A stretch of DNA of 64,000 nucleotides from Epiperipatus broadwayi. Taxonomy: Eukaryota; Onychophora; Udeonychophora; Euonychophora; Peripatidae. This document shows positions 11,380-22,485 of this stretch, piece by piece. Every line of letters starts with the position of its first letter. Position 1 is the first letter of the stretch. The stretch spans positions 60,533 through 124,532 of the forward strand of contig JAQFVV010007239.1 of assembly GCA_028023455.1 (NCBI GenBank), written 5' to 3'. The position numbers were made by a program, and so were the translations under genes. The notes under the pieces were generated by a model, which did not search any database, had not been told where the DNA came from, and saw only the letters and a program-made list of their open reading frames with translations.

Positions 11380-13250
11380 TGCAGATATGGAAAAGCCTGT
11401 ACTGTAGAAAAAATTCATATTTTAAAACACTATGTATATATTTAAAAGTTTTATTCAATAATAATCATTAAGCTATTTATATAAAGTGGATAATGTCAAA
11501 TATGCGTGTAGGAAATTTGACACTATGGCAAATAATATTTATGCGGAAACACTTTATACATATATAAAGAGATGAAGCTCTTAAATTAATTACTGTTTAA
11601 TCAGTCTAAAAATATGAAATAACTTAAGCAAGGTTACAATTTTATTATTTATATTTATAGTATTATTATTTGGATATTTACGAGTTTTCACGTAAATTCA
11701 GATGGCACCCCATCTTTTTGATAAATATACAGTCTCGAGGATCTACCGAAGATGTGTTAATTATTACATTAAAACAAAGTTAATAAATAGAATATTAAAT
11801 TTTAAAAAAAAATGAAAAAATTCTGATAAATTTCATTAAGAAGTTTTATATCTTTTTTTTTTTTTACTTATAATGTGAGAAGCTAAGAGACGCTCTTAAC
11901 ACTGTCATACTTTGGTTCAATTCAGTGTGTTTCTTTTTGTCAGCAGTTTCTTTTTGGTAAATTGTCATAATAATAAAAAAATTAGGATTTTCCTGTCATA
12001 GAACATGACAAAGTTCGCTATTTCCAAAGGCACAGGATATGTCCGCCGAAAAGTGCGAGTTAATGGTCACGTGATTGCATACTGTCCACTGTCATCAATA
12101 CAATGTAAATGATTGTATTTTTATTTATTTTTTTCATTTTTCTGTTAATAAATTAATCAAAAAAAACTTTAAATATTGTAATTAATTTATCCACAATGAT
12201 TTTTTATTAAAAAAATAACATTAATAAAAAATAAAATGTAATTATTAAATACAACGTTTCCTAGCAGGCACTTTTTATCGTAAACATTTTTGAGGGCTCT
12301 CAAAATAGTAGATTTATCAAAAATAATGGCTGCCATCTTGGATTACTTAAAAACTCACAAATATCATTATTTGCCAACAAATTGTTGCACTTTCTAATGA
12401 GAGTATAAATGGTGTGTTGTCAGCATAAATATAACTTAATCACATCATGTGATTATTATAACCACTTGCTACCAATTACATTTTACATCACTGCCCAATA
12501 AGTCTTTAAAAAGTAAATGAAATAATAAAAAAAAAGTCAAAATAATAAAAATGTGGAAAACAGTTTATAAAAAAATGGTAAAAAGAAGACAATGAGAGGC
12601 AAAATAAATTTTAATATAGAAATGAAAAGTAAGATCAATAAATAAAAATAAGCTAATTAAAAAGGCATCATAAGTTTTCCAATCCATGCTTACTAGTTGT
12701 GAGACCAGATGAAGAATTTGTAGTAAGTTAGTTAGTTATGTATTACGCTAAAGTTTGTTAAGATATAATCAGCTGTTCTTAACCAATAGTCTGTGGAAAG
12801 ATTTTTCAGAGTTTAATTATTTTGAATTGGAAAAAATCATATTTCTTAACTTTATTTTTTCTGATCTCTAGTTGAAATCTGGTATTTCAATCACTTATGA
12901 ATATATGAAATAAATTATAGTAATATTTATTTCATATTACAATACACTCTGTTGCCTATGTTGAAAAATCAATTATACTCATTCATACTTTGAAATTACA
13001 GTAGCCATTAAATCTGCCTCTAGATCAAACATGATAACAGTGTTATAGAACTATCTGCAACTAGTTTCTAAGAAGGATTCATGGTTTTCACTGTATTGAC
13101 AAATGGATTTGAAGAACAAAAAAGATTACAAACTCCCGAAATAAATAAATTTTGAATTATAAAAAGAGATTTCTCATATCTGCAACATTTCCTATATCTG
13201 AAATTAGTATTAACAGTATAGTCATTATTTTATTTTTCCAATTTACCATG
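11380..13250. other. AT-rich noncoding, nothing recognised
   Basis: Long stretch without a gene or recognisable repeat family. It contains poly-A/T runs and a slightly more mixed composition at about 11880-12130. Possibly very old repeats. Confidence 0.4.
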
Positions 13251-13254
13251 GTTT

Positions 13255-13580
13255 TAATATATAGGGTATATGAGCACAGACTTTCAAATGACCCACCACT
13301 CTCCACACTATCTCATAACACTGATACACTTGAATACATATATGTTGAAAAAATAAATAATCACCAAAATATGTATTTCATGCTAAACCAGAAATCATCA
13401 GTTGGTCCAGATTACCATCTCTACACATACATGCTATAAGTACTGAGATATATATTAAGATATCCAATCCTCATACTTTAATGGACAGGCTTCAATCTTC
13501 TCCACACTCCAACTCTTCAACCATCCATCCAATTGAAAATCTGATGATGGAATGCTCAAATTTTAATGTTAATGTTACTA
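13255..13580 (-). mobile_element. HHR-B element, single unit
   Basis: Minus-strand family B copy. The left end (unit 3' end) is marked by ATATAGGGTATATGAGCACA. Pol III-like boxes are decayed. The ribozyme is at 13352-13420, and the right part shows the ATCCATCCAATTGAAAATC segment shared with 20560-20600. Confidence 0.85.
13352..13420 (-). ncRNA. Hammerhead ribozyme (HHR-B), stem II damaged
   Basis: Minus strand: the core CUGAUGA (13395-13401) and GAAA are intact. Stem III is AUA/UAU with a 2-nt loop, and stem I is ACCAA/UUGGU plus AUAAUC-like/GAUUAU. Stem II (UUUCU/AGCAU) has lost most of its pairing, so activity is doubtful. Confidence 0.75.
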
Positions 13581-13769
13581 AAATTTTAATGTTTTGTGTC
13601 CTAATAAGAAACACTGATTTAAAAATTTGCAGGTGAGTACTATAGTACATGAAAAGTTTTATATTGTTTTTATTGAGAACATTCTATTTGAAATACTGGC
13701 ACCATTTATTTAGTGATGTTTTTAATCCTGCTTTTAGTCCCAGACTGCTATTTGATGGCAGGCTTTTAT

Positions 13770-16247
13770 TTAGATACTTACCACTGCAGATCACTTTCAA
13801 GTAAAGGAAGATTGCAAGAATTGGGAGATCTTTCTCTTATTAAATGAGACATTATTAGACTTTGTGAAGTTAAAAGAATAGGTGGAGAAAGAATTGATTT
13901 AAAAAATAGACATATATTATATTATAAAAGCACAAATCTTGGAAGTACAAGTGGAGTAGGATTTATTATAAGTAAAAAATGGAAGAACAACATTATAGAG
14001 ATTGATGGTGTATTGGAGTGAAAGGCAAGACCAAACAACATTTTAAAATTGTTATAAGATACTTTAATGCTAGAATTGGGAAACAATTGAAAGATAAAAG
14101 TGGTGTAGGTAAATTTGATTGTGGTAATAGAAATGAGAGAGAACATAGGCTTGTGGAGTTTGCAGAAAAAGAAATTGTATGTATTAGTAATTCTTTTTTT
14201 TAGAATAATGTTAAAAGCAAATGGACATAGAAGCATCCAAATGAAGGAACAGCAGAATTGGATTATATTTTGACTAAAATACATATGTTAAGATTGTAGT
14301 GTTCTTAATAAATTCAACACACTCAGTGATCATTAATTAGTGAAATGTAAGATACATGTTAATACAAAACTAAAGACAAATATTATTAAAAAAAAAACAA
14401 TATTCACAGTTGATATTCCTAATCTTCCAAAGCAGTCGAATGAATTTAAATTAGAAATTTCAAATCGTTTTTAAATATTAGCATATTTTGAACATTATTA
14501 ACTTTGAATGAAATCAATAAAAGAATAACTGATACAAAACTGCAACAAAAATCTCTAGTAGAAAAAAGCAGCAATTGACAAATAAAATTCCTACTGATAC
14601 TAGAGAATTTATGAAAAAAGGAAGGAATATGAAAATATATAAAAATGATGTTTTAAGAAGGAATAAATATCTAAAATTTTGCAAAATGGTACAAAATAGA
14701 GTTGATGATATAAGAAAGTAGAATTGTGAAATAAAGAATAAGTCTCAAAAGTGTAAAATAACATTTGTATATCAAAAAAATGGAGCCATTACTAAAAAGT
14801 GAGATGATATCATGAAATGTGTAGAAAACTTCTGTCAAGAATTATATAATAATAAAAAATAAGTACCTCCTATAGCTATTATATCTTCTGAATTGACCAT
14901 GATTTTAAATAAAGAAGGGAAGTATGCTATTAATTTATTAAGAAGGAAAAAGCTCCGGGTAATGATGGAATTATAATTGATATCTTAAAAGAAGCAGATG
15001 AAGAAGTAAAAAAAAAATTTGGCAATGTTATATACCAAATGTTTAATTGATAAAGATGTATAAGTTGATTGGGAGGATGCAGTATTAATATTAATATTTA
15101 AAAAAAGTGATGAAGAAGATATTCAAAATTACAGATCCATCAGTTTTTTTATCAGTTTGTACAATTTTTTTACCAAGATAATTATAATTTGACTTCATGG
15201 AACTTTGGATTTCAATCAACCAAATGAACAATATGGATCTAAAAGTGGTTTTAGTACAGAGAGAAGCCATAGAAAAATACCAACGAATATGAGTTGCCAT
15301 TATTCTTTGGATTGGTTGATTATAAAAAGGCATTTGATTCAGATATTAAACCATTGGATCATCAAGGTATAAGCAAAGAATATTTTTATATTCTAAAGAA
15401 TATTTATAAAAATGCAACAATTAGATCACATAATGATAATAAGAAGGCTAAATAGGAAGATTAACATTGAGAAGCATGTACGATAAAGTAACTCCACATC
15501 TCCAAAACTTTTTACAGCAATGCTGCAAAAAGTATTTTGTGATTTACAATAGACAGCTAAAGGAATAAAATGTAGATTTTGCAGATGATATAGTTGTTTT
15601 TGCAAATAATGCTTCAAAGCTTCAGGAAATATTGCAAGAGTTATCAGATGAATATAAGAAAGTAGGACTAAAAGTAAACATTAAAAGACCAAAGTAATGG
15701 TTTATAGATTAACAACTATAAATGTCTTGGTCAGATTATTACTACTGATATAAACATAATGGATGAAATTAATCATAGAATGGTCGGAGTGCTTTTAATA
15801 GAAATAACTTGATATTAAAACAAAATATGCTTATGTGTTTAAAAAGTTTTTAATAAGTATGTTTTATCAGTTATTACTTATGGATCTGAGACTTGCACAT
15901 TTAACAGAAGAGCCATACAGAGACTTCAGACAACTCAAAGAAATATTAGAAATGTTTGTTAGCAGTAACAAGAAGATAATAACTGACATTGTTGAAAGAA
16001 TTAAGAGGCTGAAGTGGAGCTGCTTTAGAATTATTGCTAGAAGAAATAATAATAGATGGACAATAACTGACTTCCAATAGCTTGTAAAAGACCCAGAAGG
16101 AGTCCACATGTGAGATGGATGGATGAAATAAGAAAGTGTGCAGGGATGATGGGAAGAAAAGAGACATTAGAGAGAGAGAGAGAGAGAGTTGGATTGAACT
16201 TGGAAAGATCTTTATCCTGCAAATGATGATGGTGGTGATGACGATTT
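13770..16247 (+). pseudogene. RTE-type LINE with endonuclease and reverse transcriptase
   Basis: Longest LINE in the window. Domain order: an APE-type endonuclease from about 13795 (decayed DIIRLCEVKRIGGERIDLK, then GVGFIISKKWKNNI near 13950-13995). The endonuclease C-terminal part follows (REHRLVEFAEKEIVCISN at 14135-14195, and the end of domain with ELDYILTKI near 14255-14282). A linker follows, and then the reverse transcriptase begins with GKAPGNDGIIIDILKE-like sequence around 14950-15000 and GFVDYEKAFDS-like sequence near 15310-15340. The catalytic VDFADDIVVFANN is near 15570-15610. The C-terminal region near 15740-16150 includes YKCLGQIIT, TYGSET and RWMDEIRKCAGMM. The tail is GATGATGGTGGTGATGACG. 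Many stops and frameshifts are present. The element resembles RTE clade LINEs, which can mobilise SINEs. Confidence 0.92.
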
Positions 16248-16249
16248 TC

Positions 16250-16679
16250 TATCAGTTATTTAATTAAGTTTTGTTTTAACTTTAATATTACTTTTAAGAG
16301 TATAAATCTGTTTGTAAAAGTATTTGAAATCTTTTCCAATATTTACTAAATAATTGACAAAAACATACAATTTATTCTAAATATTATTTCATCCATTGTA
16401 TTAAACAATAAAGTCTGTGAAAGAATACCGTCTATCCTAAAATAGTTATAACGATGTACAGAGCTTACATTTTGATTTCTTTTTAAAAGGTTTATTCTTA
16501 GTATAAAAGCAATATGGCTAAAAGTAAAAATGAACTTATGATTTAAAAGCTATAGGTTCTTGGATGGAAAAGAATATGTATTCTTATTGTTTGTATAAAA
16601 GTTTCTGATGAGGGCAATTTACTTGTAGCTATATTTTAAACTATTTCGACAGTCTAGTAATAATTGTTAATTATGTTCT
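16250..16679. other. AT-rich noncoding, nothing recognised
   Basis: No supported feature downstream of the LINE tail. Confidence 0.4.
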
Positions 16680-17085
16680 AGAAAAATTCAAAATTTATGT
16701 AAGGTTTTCCAAATACATTCAATTGCTAGTGATCACACAGAGTTTAATAAATAATATATCCTTTTGAATATTATTAACCTTCAAGTATGGCTGGTCCAAC
16801 CAGTGACATCATTAGCATGGGAATCAAACCTGGAATATTCTAGATTCATGAAAACAAAATTTGTGAGGATGCTCTAAGCAGTCATGATATTAATAAATCT
16901 AAAAGGATTTGAATTCCATTTAGTGCTGGTATTGGTAAAGTCAGGGTAATCTGAAGAACAGAGAAAAATAACACTCGAAAACTGGATTATATAATAATCA
17001 GTGTGCTGTGATTAACAGTTGAATGTATTTGAGAAGTTTAAAAAAAGTTTGAAATGTTCTAAAAACATATTTCAATTCATTCTAG
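16680..17085. mobile_element. Decayed SINE-D foldback
   Basis: A minus-strand piece at 16690-16870 carries CAACCAGTGACATCATTAGC and ATGGGAATCAAACCTGG, the counterparts of the SINE-D head at 17830-17860. A plus-strand piece at about 16920-17085 carries CTGAAGAACAGAGAAAAATA and the ACAGTTGAATGTATTTGAGA tail. The order matches the foldback at 8924-9397, but with more divergence. Confidence 0.65.
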
Positions 17086-17117
17086 ATAATGAAAATACTT
17101 AAAATATTTTATTTTCC

Positions 17118-17334
17118 CAATGTGTCATAGCATCAGCCAGGAAGTGAACCTGCCAACCCTGGACAACTGCTTGCAAAGCAGCCATCGCTGACCTCTCGAC
17201 CACCAATGCTTGACAATATTTTTTTTCTCATATGTCATAGCATCGGACGAGACACGAACCCACACCTGTCTGCAACCAACTACTTGCTTGCAAGGTGGTT
17301 GCGATGATCTCTCGGCTAACAACGCTTGACAATA
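17118..17334 (-). mobile_element. Two tandem tRNA-derived SINEs (SINE-E), minus strand
   Basis: Two units (17118-17214 and 17222-17334) are head to tail. On the minus strand each reads a tRNA-like head with GCCGAGAGATC-type A box, then a long variable-arm-like segment around TTGCAAGCA. A B box follows (GGTTCACTTCC in the left unit, GGTTCGTGTCTC in the right), then GATGCTATGACA and an A/T-rich tail. The GCCGAGAG A box and the long inter-box distance suggest a class II tRNA (Ser or Leu) ancestor. A third member is at 33055-33155. Confidence 0.8.
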
Positions 17335-17689
17335 CTTTATTTTTATTTGATGCTTAAACGGATTTTAAAGTTTTTTTTTTTTTTTATGAAACAGTAGTTA
17401 ATTCATATACATGTTATTATGGATCATGTATTGAGGCAATGACTTAATGTAAAAAAATAATTCCTTGTATGTTTGTACGCTTTGTACACAAACATAAGAA
17501 CAAGTTTATCCTAAATTAACATTGTATTTTCATATACTTTTATTTGGCAGTAACACTTTTTAATATTAAATTACTTTACTTGATTAAAGACATTAACAAA
17601 GAGCTTTTCTCTATTGTGTTGGCTGAAGGTTTGTGATGATGGTGTTTTAATTGTATTTATATATTGGAGATTTCCATTACCTAATATAA

Positions 17690-17925
17690 GTATTGAATGT
17701 CTTTAGAAAAATTTAACGTACTATTCTAAACACATTCATCTGTTAGTAATAGCACAGAAGTCAGTATATGTGCAAAGTTGTGAGAGGTATTATTCTCCTT
17801 TCTTCTTCAAGGATTACTGGTCTGACAAGTGACAGTACTAGCATGGGAATCGAACCTGGGCCCTTAGATTCTTGGGTATTCAATATTAAGATAATGCTCT
17901 AACCAAGTGAACTATCCTGCCAAAA
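17690..17925 (-). mobile_element. SINE-D, minus strand
   Basis: The tRNA-like head at the right end reads TTGGCAGGATAGTTCACTTGG on the minus strand. The B box reads GGTTCGATTCCC (near 17850). The body includes the GAAGAAGAAAGGAGAATAAT segment. It is immediately downstream of the Penelope fragment 17935-18290 in the same orientation. Confidence 0.85.
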
Positions 17926-17934
17926 GCAACAGTC

Positions 17935-18290
17935 AGTAAAAATTTCATATACTTATATATGAAGTTCCTTCTGATTTATCCACTTTTTCCTAAGAGCAAA
18001 ATTGATTAGGGATTTCCAGACCTTACATATAGTCACAGTAGGTTGACTTATGGGATTGGTTGCCATTTTTGTGTGAGCAGCTTCTTTAAATTTTCTTCTT
18101 TGTACCTTTTCTTCTCTGTTCAATATTTTTGTATTTTCCCAATTGAACATATATTCATTGGTATATACATGGTTTTCTATGTTAGAGACATCTCTTTTCT
18201 AATCCTCAGTTCACTTTTCAATAGGACAACTAGCCTCACCAATATACATTCTTCAATATTCATATGGTATTTCATACATGATTAGAATAG
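17935..18290 (-). pseudogene. PLE-1 GIY-YIG nuclease C-terminal fragment, minus strand
   Basis: The minus strand encodes FNWENTKILNREEKVQRRKF, then KEAAHTKMATNPISQ and KVWKSLINFALRKKW. This pattern (WENTKIL-RE---QRRKFKEA) is typical of the C-terminal end of Penelope-like GIY-YIG nucleases. The upstream YIGQTS-type motif is decayed (SPIYIG-like near 18230-18250). Only the 3' end is present. It forms one arm of an inverted repeat with 18296-18545 and is followed downstream by SINE-D. Confidence 0.75.
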
Positions 18291-18295
18291 AGAAA

Positions 18296-18545
18296 ACATG
18301 TGTCTAAAGTAGCAGACCATGTATGTACCAATGAACATATATTCAATTGGGAAAATACAAAAATATTGGATAGAGAAGAATTGGTACAAAGAAGAAAATT
18401 TAAAGAAACTGCTCACATGACAATGGCAAACAATTCTATAAGCCAATCCAATGTGACTATACATAATGTATGGAAATCACTAATCAACTTTGCTCTTAGG
18501 AAAAAATGGAGAAATCAAGAGAAACCTCATAGATAAGTATATGAA
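18296..18545 (+). pseudogene. PLE-1 GIY-YIG nuclease C-terminal fragment, plus strand
   Basis: Encodes HVCTNEHIFNWENTKILDRE, then LVQRRKFKETAHMTMANNS and HNVWKSLINFALRKKWRNQ, ending at a stop at 18534-18536. It is the inverted partner of 17935-18290, with only a few bases between the arms, and again has a SINE-D copy right after it (18560-18810). Truncated at the 5' side: no reverse transcriptase or GIY half. Confidence 0.78.
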
Positions 18546-18559
18546 ATTACTACAGACTG

Positions 18560-18810
18560 TTGCCCTTGGCAGGATGGCTCAGTTGGTTAGAGTCTTACCT
18601 GAAAATTCAATACTCAAGAATCTAAGGGTCTAGGTTCATTTCCTTTGCTAGTACTGTCAATGGTCAAGTGAGCAATACCAGAAGAAGAGAAGAGAATAAT
18701 ACCTCTTGAAACATTGTATGTACACTAATCTCTGTGCGATTACTAACAGTTGCATGTATTTGGAATATTTAAATAAAGTTACATTTTTCTAAAAACATTC
18801 AATCCTCATA
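18560..18810 (+). mobile_element. SINE-D, best preserved copy
   Basis: tRNA-like head with A box TGGCTCAGTTGG at 18575-18586 and B box GGTTCATTTCC at 18633-18643, then a body with AGAAGAAGAGAAGAGAATAA and a tail ending in AAATAAAGTTACATTTTTC. Boxes are 58 nt apart, longer than in a normal tRNA. The same junction to PLE-1 is seen at 3.9-4.4 kb and at 17.7-18.3 kb. Confidence 0.85.
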
Positions 18811-18971
18811 TTAGATTATGGAAATAGTCTAATATATAATTTGTTTTAAGCTATCTATTACTATTTGGGATGTTTATTTTTACTAATAACATTTAAAGTA
18901 ATTTACATTTCAAATACATTTAAAAATAAAGCTGTAGTTATGATTCTATAGATTATGTCACACTCAAACAT

Positions 18972-19040
18972 AAGGGTAACAGATTTGAATCAAAGATTTT
19001 TGACTCTGTATTCCACTGTACTACCTCTATGCCAAATAGC
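18972..19040 (-). mobile_element. Decayed tRNA-like sequence (SINE head)
   Basis: Minus strand: A-box-like TTTGGCATAGAGGTAGTACA and, about 40 nt on, B-box-like GATTCAAATCTG. It is no longer a foldable tRNA, so it is more likely the head of an old SINE than a tRNA gene. Confidence 0.45.
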
Positions 19041-19689
19041 AGGGAATCATTAGCTCATAAAGAAGATTATCTACTGTTACATTTTCAAGTAGAATCAATG
19101 GGGAAATGTTGAGTATATAAAGGTGTTGCTAAGATTCAGCATTAAATTATGCTCCTGTGACTTTCTTCGGTGCTACTTCAATGATTCTGTGATCATTTAA
19201 TCATAAAAACTGAAAGTAAAATATATTTCAGTGTTGATAAAAGAAATGTTTACAAATGAATTAGATTACAATCTACAATATTACTAGTTAGTTTCTAATA
19301 CTCTCTACATAAAAACATTTGCAAAATCTTTGGGTATATTCATAGATAAGTTAAGTTTCACAAGTTAAAACATATTTTCCATAGTTTGTTTATATATCTG
19401 TGCAAATTTTTTATTACATTTTCTTGTAATATTTATTTTTTGAAGAATAATTTAATTACATTCACATTTTATTTTAAAATATTTATTTTTAAAAAAAGAA
19501 AAGCCAAGAAAAATCAATATTATACAGCCATAACTTATAATTGACTAAAAAGAATCCATGTATGTTGAATCTAATAGATTTCTGTCATTTTATAAAATTA
19601 TAAATAGTATTTTAAATTTTAAATAGAATTTCATTAGCTTTAAATAACCTGAACAATATTTTGTTTACAAATGACCGACTAACTCAAGA

Positions 19690-19910
19690 CAGTTCTCATT
19701 TTGATAGTCTAATATTTTTATAAGAAACACAGAGACAAAACTCTCCATACAGTAGCGCCACTCAGTGCAAGCCAGAATAATCAATGAATGCAGGAAGGTT
19801 TGTGAATAAAATTCCTATTTAGTGCCTACTCATCCAATATCCCCTGACTTGTTTCTAGTTTGTGGCTTTCATCAGGGAGGAGCCTTGGATCTGATACCAC
19901 TGTCCAGTAA
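19690..19910 (-). mobile_element. HHR-A element, 5'/3' truncated
   Basis: Minus-strand family A piece from the TCCATACAGTAGCGCCAC block to beyond the ribozyme (19832-19890). The ribozyme keeps CUGAUGA and GAAAC, but stem II and the first pair of stem I are disrupted, so it is probably inactive. Confidence 0.75.
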
Positions 19911-19914
19911 ACAA

Positions 19915-20320
19915 AGTAATTGTTTTTATTATGTATTTCAGTTTAAATTCTTTTCCTATATATGCAAAGTTGAAATAATACTTTTAACAGTAATTTTCAT
20001 GTATAAAATATTTCTAACAAATAGTTCCAAATTTCAAAGAATATAATAAAAAAAAAAGGCAAATGTGATCAAGTAAAAACTTGCACATTTAATCCAACCT
20101 TCCACTAAGGATTCTCAAAAAATCCTAATTATTTAATGAGATCTCTGTGGCAAACTTCTTAGCAACTATTAATTGAAACAGTAGCAATGAATTGATTAAA
20201 CTGATACAATATCATTCATTGTATTTTGATTAATAAATTGCTTTACATATAAATCAATTTTTCATGTATAAAGTACATCAATTTTTGGTAAATTTTGTTT
20301 TATGTATTCTATAGTTATTA
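19915..20320. other. AT-rich noncoding, nothing recognised
   Basis: No supported feature. Confidence 0.35.
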
Positions 20321-20324
20321 AAAG

Positions 20325-21125
20325 CTCAGACATTGACATGATCTTCAACTCTCCACACTCTCATATCAGTGATACACTTGACCACATATATGTCTAAAAG
20401 ATAAATAATCACCAATATACTTATTTCATGCTAAACCCACACTCATAATTTGGTCCAGATTATCATCTTTACATATATATAAAATAAATGCTCAGATTTA
20501 TATTAAGATAGCTAATCTTCATACTTTAATGGACAGGCTTCAATCCACTCCACCCTCCAACTCTTCAGCCATCCATCCTATTGAAAATCTGATGATGGAA
20601 TGCTCAAAGCCTACACTAATGCCGACTTTCTCAACACCCTGACTCCTCATGTACAAGACATAATATTGAAGCTACTATTTAATATCTAACATACATGTTA
20701 TAGATGTACCTGTACAAACAATGTAACATATAGTGTATTTTGATCTCAGACTTTCACATGACTCTCAACCCTCCATACTATCTCATACTACTGATACACT
20801 TGACTACATATATGTCTAAAAAGTAAATAATTATCAATATACATATTTCATGCTAATCCAGCACTCATCAGTTGTTCCTGATTATCATATCTACACCTAT
20901 ATACAATAAGTGATCAGCTTTATATTAAGACAGCCAATCTTCATACTTTAATAGACAGGCTTCAAACCACTCCACCCTTCAACTCTTCAGCCATCCATCC
21001 TATTGAAAGTTTGGAATGCTCAAAGCAGCCCACACTGATGTTGACATTCTCATCACATTCAGATTCACCATAAGTCATTCTGACCCCTCATGTCCAGGAT
21101 ATAATCTATTTAAGTACATGTTAGA
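20325..21125 (-). mobile_element. HHR-B tandem dimer
   Basis: Two head-to-tail minus-strand units. The TTTCATGC landmark of the ribozyme recurs at 20424 and 20846, a 422-bp period. The left unit's core is broken (CUGAUGA replaced). The right unit's ribozyme at 20826-20888 is intact in core. A (TA)n tract follows immediately at 21137. Confidence 0.88.
20826..20888 (-). ncRNA. Type I hammerhead ribozyme (HHR-B)
   Basis: Minus strand: core CUGAUGA (20865-20871), stem II GUGCU-GGAUU-AGCAU (last pair G-U), GAAA (20846-20849), and stem III AUA/UAU with UG loop. The triplet is AUA, followed by UUG. Inner stem I AACAA/UUGAU is interrupted by an A-A mismatch. The core is complete, but activity is uncertain. 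Confidence 0.82.
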
Positions 21126-21136
21126 TATTAAAAGTG

Positions 21137-21176
<40 letters not shown>

Positions 21177-21210
21177 TTTTATTTGTATATATATATATAT
21201 ATATATATAA
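21137..21210. repeat. (TA)n microsatellite
   Basis: Two TA tracts separated by a short CATATATTTTATTTG-like break. Confidence 0.95.
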
Positions 21211-21479
21211 TACAAATAAAATGTCTGTTAATTAAAAAACTATAGTAGTAACAACAAAAATAATAAATATAATGGTAATTAACTATTATATTCAGTCTTT
21301 ATGCGGACAAAAAGCAGATACACATGATTTTCCAAACAATATATAGAATCAATTTTAGAATTTAAGTTCAGTTTATAGTAATTACAATTTAATCAAAAGT
21401 GTTTAATCTTGTATTAAATTTATTATTTACCACTATTATAATTTAAAACTGCTACATATAATATAGTTTTAACAGTAAC

Positions 21480-22215
21480 TTATATACATATAAAGAGCAT
21501 GCTCATAACTCTAAACAAACTTATTTTTTTATGATAAATACCACAACAGAAAGCATTTATAATCTTTATCTAGGAATGACTCCATCCCCAGATCAGTTTC
21601 AAGCTAGCTCTCTTCAGTGAGGAGCTAGGACATTAGATTCAGAATACTAATTCAAGCCAAACATTTATCTAATACTTAATTTAAAAAAAAAACGGTCTGA
21701 AATTTTCAGATATCTATGTCTCCAAATTCAGCTCTTCAACTTAAGAAGTCTTATGGGCCTGAACTGAAATCAGTTACTCCATATATTAATAGGCTTAGCA
21801 ATTCAATATTGCTAAAGCCTTAATAGCAAAATTATAATATTAATGGAAACAAGTCATATATCACATGATCTATAGAATTTGCAAGACCAATATGTAAAAA
21901 ATGAAAAGCATGCTAATAGCCCTAAACAAGCTTTTTTATGACAAACACCATAAGATAAATCAATTGAAGTCTTTATTTAGGCACCTTTCAATGAGAAGCT
22001 AGCATATTAGTATTCTAAATCTAGTGTTCTGACTTCTTGCTGAAAAGTGCCATAGCTCAAAACCAGTCTGGGAATGGGGTCAATCCTAGATATAGATTTC
22101 AAATGCTTTCTCTTGTGGCATTTATCATAAAAAAATTAACTTGTTAAGAGCTATTAGCATGCTCTTTATTTATTACATATTGCTAATGCAGGACATAATG
22201 ATCATGTGATATAGG
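21480..22215. mobile_element. HHR-A-related foldback (family C), ribozyme decayed
   Basis: A minus-strand part (21480 to about 21890) and a following, partly inverted part (21890-22215) share AAGAGCATGCT / AGCATGCTCTTT ends and an ATGATAAATACCACAA / TGTGGCATTTATCAT pair. At 21578-21630 (minus) and 22030-22080 (plus) there are sequences aligned with the HHR-A ribozyme (CUCACUGAAGA...GAAACUGAUCUGGGG and GCUGAAAAGUGCC...CAGUCUGGGAAUGG). Both have core substitutions. Confidence 0.6.
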
Positions 22216-22239
22216 ACTTGTTTTTATTAATATATAATT

Positions 22240-22407
22240 ATATAATCAAAATTACCAAATTCACAACTTAATGAGACTAGCCAAAAAATAAACTCTAAAA
22301 CACTACCAATGGTTTCATTTCTACAAGCAGTGAAATCATTGTTAGTGTTTTGGAGACTATTTTTGGCTAGTCTGGTTGAGTTGTGAATATGGGGTAATTT
22401 TCATTAT
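22240..22407. mobile_element. MITE-like hairpin
   Basis: Imperfect palindrome. AAAATTACCAAATTCACAAC on the left pairs with GTTGTGAATATGGGGTAATTTT on the right, and AGACTAGCCAAAAA pairs with TTTTTGGCTAGTCT. The loop is about 10-20 bp around CTACAAGCAG. No coding capacity. Confidence 0.8.
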
Positions 22408-22436
22408 TTATTGACTAGTTTAGCTTTAAGCTTTTA

Positions 22437-22483
<47 letters not shown>

Positions 22484-22485
22484 AT
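22437..22485. repeat. (TA)n microsatellite
   Basis: Imperfect TA/CATA repeat. Confidence 0.9.

Noticed and set aside
13922-14284. 120-codon minus-strand frame
   Set aside because: Antisense of the RTE endonuclease domain encoded on the plus strand.
18680-18720. Possible hammerhead in the SINE-D body (AGAAGAAGAG...CUCUUGAAACAUU)
   Set aside because: Has a stem and GAAAC, but the first box is CCAGAAGA or CUGAAGA and differs between copies.
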